From the NCBI GenBank assembly GCA_001247695.2, contig LGRX02027656.1, forward strand, positions 1-64,000: a DNA stretch of 64,000 nucleotides, written 5' to 3'. Position numbers and translations under genes: made by a program. Under the pieces are notes generated by a model that saw nothing but the letters and a program-made list of their open reading frames with translations, was not told the DNA's origin and ran no database searches. Below are positions 61,441 to 64,000 of the stretch, in pieces (position 1 is the first letter of the stretch; every line of letters starts with the position of its first letter). Source of the DNA: Cymbomonas tetramitiformis (taxonomy: Eukaryota; Chlorophyta; Pyramimonadophyceae; Pyramimonadales; Pyramimonadaceae).

Positions 61441-62345
61441 TCACGTTCAAAGGGTGTGTGGCTGATGATTATATGCAGAACAACGAAGGTGACCAGGATC
61501 TAGGCGATGATGCGGATGCCGATGTTGATGACATCGAGATCGCGGCAGATGATACTGGTATCGATGTATGAAATCCAGAACACTCGGGCGCCTGCGGAAA
61601 CGTATGAAATGGACATATAAAAGATATAATCTGCCCCTACCCCTGCCTTGGCCTCTGCTCCGGCTCCTGATTCTGATCCGGCCAGAGGAACCAGACGTTT
61701 TCATCCGGAAAATGCGATTAGGCACCCCGGTTATTGCAAATACCATCTGAGGAGACGATGGTATTCTGTCCGGAATACCAGCTGAAGATGGAGCGTGGAT
61801 GACTCTGCGATTTATCCCGACACCAAGGGGGCGTGCCCCTACGCTTGCAAGGAATCCTTTGCTCCTGGCCGGGCGCCGCCGACAGCCAAACCCGCATCCG
61901 CCCGTCCACCATTGACATCTGACCCGCCAGCGGCGCAACTCTCGGCATCTGTTGGGGAATCTGCGCCGGCGGCCGACACAGTGGTGCACCAGCCGGCCTC
62001 GATGACCACGTTCAACGTGGCGGACTTCCCGCCCCGCAGTACGCAGGAGCTCGTCGCAGCTGATTTCGGCATGAGTGTTGACGAATTGTCAATGGGTGAA
62101 TCGAGCCTCCCCCCTGCGGCACTTCAGGCGGCGTTCCTTGATGGAGACGGCGGCCACCCGACCTTCCAGGCTCACACACCCAAGCTGTCGTTGGAGCCTG
62201 CACTCCAATCGACCTACGACCTGCAGCAGTCTCTATTGTAATCTGGTGGTGCTCTGGAACCTGGTGGTGCTACGGAGCCATCCCACAATTAGTTGTGCCG
62301 ATTTGACGCCTGAACCTTGGTTTGTAGTTGTTAGGCAACGCCCTG
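61441..62345 (+). pseudogene. Possible retroelement coding remnant
   Basis: A plus-strand frame reads an acidic stretch (about 61458-61568, DADADVDDIEIAADDTGIDV) to a stop. An Ala/Pro-rich stretch follows near 61640-61690. An open frame at 61795-62241 is Ala/Pro/Ser-rich with ADFGMSVDELSMGESS. Its position directly before the hairpin repeat suggests the 3' coding end of an element. No catalytic domain is visible. Confidence 0.35.
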
Positions 62346-62650
62346 TGCACGCATGTGCCTCTAGTTGGGTTGAGAAAGGCCCCTTTAGCCTGAACATCTA
62401 TTAACTCTGGTTTAGGTCCTAGGGATTGCACTATCTTGCATCTTGCCAGTACCACTCACACCTTCGGGGTGAGGTGGTGTCACGGGGACTGGACTTTCCC
62501 CACAGTATGGGGGGGTCCAGATTTCCCTGAGTTCACCCCTTGCCCTGAGTGGTCTTGTCATTTCTGCATTTGTCATCTGTCACCTTGTCACAGTGACCGA
62601 CCCGTCTCACAACAACTCATAAAACAACCAAGTATTTTGTCTTATGCAGT
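62346..62650 (+). repeat. Dispersed repeat with conserved hairpins, copy B
   Basis: Counterpart of 12396-12690. Hairpin 1: CTCAC (62455-62459) pairs with GTGAG (62469-62473) around CCTTCGGG, a C(UUCG)G-type tetraloop in RNA. Hairpin 2: CTGGAC (62489-62494) pairs with GTCCAG (62515-62520) around CCCCA/TGGGG. The outer stem differs from copy A on both strands, yet pairing is kept. Confidence 0.7.
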
Positions 62651-62701
62651 TTTAGCTCTCGACCGGTTCACCACTGTTTACCTCCACTGTCTGACTATCC
62701 A

Positions 62702-62722
62702 AATATATATATATATATATAT
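62702..62722 (+). repeat. (AT)n microsatellite
   Basis: About ten AT units. Confidence 0.95.
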
Positions 62723-63050
62723 GCTGTAGCACGAAAGCGCCTTTAGCACAGATGCGCCTTTAGCACAGATGCGTGTGGCTATGTCAGGCAGGATGATGCA
62801 ATTACATATAGAAAACATATTTACTTTAGAGCTGTGTCATTGAGCACGGAAGAAGGCTATGCGGATAGGTAGTTTGGAAAACTAGAGGGAAATCAATAGT
62901 CTATGCACATGGGAGAAGCAGGAACAACTATGTAAAATACTATGTGCTTTTGTGATTGCCATCGTCGGGGTTGCAGTGGATAGAGGTGTCGCTGATGTTG
63001 GTGCTTGAGTAGCCTGCAAGTGAAGGGGGTGTTGTCAGTGCGCACTTACC
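62723..63050. other. No recognised gene
   Basis: A short phrase, CGCCTTTAGCACAGATG, is tandemly repeated at about 62740-62772. Nothing else recognised. Confidence 0.5.
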
Positions 63051-63335
63051 CCTTGAGCACAATGCAATGAATGGCAGAGGCAATACACTCTGCCCCCCCT
63101 GGACACAATGCGGTTAAACACAGTAGAAGCGCACCCCATAGGCACAATGCAGTGAATGGCAAAGTTAGTGCACACGCCCTGCGCATAATGCTGCCAAGTG
63201 CAGAGGCACACGTGCGTACTTTGTGGGGACAAATGGCACGGGGAGCGCACTCTGCCTCCTAGGGCACAATGAACGGAACGGATGGCAAGGATAATGCACC
63301 GTGGTCTCCTGGGCACATTGCGGTGAATGGCAGTA
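63051..63335 (+). repeat. Degenerate tandem repeat, unit about 40-50 bp
   Basis: The phrase CACAATGC.GTGAATGGCA recurs with decay at about 63058, 63105, 63140, 63184, 63262 and 63305, usually followed by a GCACTCTGCC-like block. Confidence 0.7.
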
Positions 63336-64000
63336 CGCCATCCCACCGTGAGCTCGAGATCGGGCAGACCGTTCGCCGGCCATGGCTGCTGCACAGCTCA
63401 TCCCACGAGCCTATCGATATGCTTGATGCTCTCAGCTTAAATTAAGGATCGCACCTGGAACTTCTCTTGGCAGAATCTGGCAAGATCCACTTTGGACATC
63501 GTTACCCTGTCCCCGCCTCCTGCACATATCGGCCCTTCACAAGCCATAACAACGTCGGCCATTCTGCCCCGGCATCTACACACCAGCAGCCCGTACCTAA
63601 ACTGCACAACCGTTGGCCCACTATGTCAACTGAACAGGAAACGAAACTAAACGTCCAAAAACGACAAGCCTGATAACACTAATTTCATGCACATAGGAAA
63701 TACGCATAGGGGAACTAATAGCTGTCAGACTACGCCTAGCAGAGTGTGAACAAACCGTCACACAGATATCGCACTCATGAACCACACCTGTACGCAAGGA
63801 GATGAAAGCCGTTTGTGCATTAGAGAAAGTGTTAAAACCCGCACCTTGGTTTAAAACATACCATGGCCACGGGCTTACACGGACGTCGTGCTTACGCTCT
63901 GTAATGTGTCGACCGCGGGTCACCTGCGCTGGCATTAACAAGAAAGGCGCACACAGTCAGTTTGTAAAATTAGCTATAGGAATTCCCCTCGGGAGATATA
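63336..64000. other. No recognised gene
   Basis: Short frames only; no domain, repeat or RNA gene recognised. Confidence 0.5.

Noticed and set aside
1..64000. tRNA and rRNA genes
   Set aside because: No cloverleaf with A and B boxes or rRNA core sequence was recognised by eye; a tRNAscan/Infernal run would be needed to exclude them fully.

Overview
The window looks like nuclear DNA of a green alga. The evidence is GT-AG introns, multi-domain animal-like receptor architecture with plant-type leucine-rich repeats, tyrosine-recombinase retrotransposons of the kind known from Volvox (kangaroo/PAT-like), and heavy transposon load. A pyramimonadalean prasinophyte such as Cymbomonas would fit, but that is inference. 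No rRNA, tRNA or CRISPR array was recognised. A run of N (43037-43733) marks an assembly gap.

Layout. (1) 1-2280: no recognisable gene at first, then one minus-strand hypothetical ORF. (2) 2130-10955: a Ty3/Gypsy-type polyprotein on the plus strand with RT, RNase H, a C5-cytosine DNA methyltransferase, a DDE integrase, a PHD finger and, at its end, a second methyltransferase-like domain. Three short terminal-inverted-repeat elements (4296-4958, about 9273-9673, 9774-10443) break it. Deleting the first and third with one target-site copy each restores the reading frame exactly. (3) 10993-15150: direct repeats, a dispersed repeat with conserved hairpins, and several tandem repeats. (4) 15154-59745 and probably beyond: one very large plus-strand gene, spread over about 45 kb, for a polycystin-1-like membrane protein. 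Its order is plant-type LRRs (one 69-72 bp exon per repeat), LRR cap, proline-rich linker, SEA-like region, nine EGF-like domains, REJ-like region, GPS cleavage motif, first membrane helix, a large cytoplasmic region, then at least six more helices. The introns hold four PAT/kangaroo-like retrotransposons (D1-D4), a foldback-like element and many minisatellites. (5) 59746-64000: no convincing exon, a second copy of the hairpin repeat, and degenerate tandem repeats.

How it fits together. The two main coding systems are a retroelement carrying chromatin and DNA-methylation modules, and a host receptor gene. The D-type retrotransposons carry a Tudor-like module between RNase H and recombinase, so two unrelated retroelement classes here have acquired domains that may read or write chromatin. 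The host gene shows repeated tandem duplication of its own splice-site regions (at 42633, 46020 and 56130). The remaining polycystin helices and pore were not found in the window.
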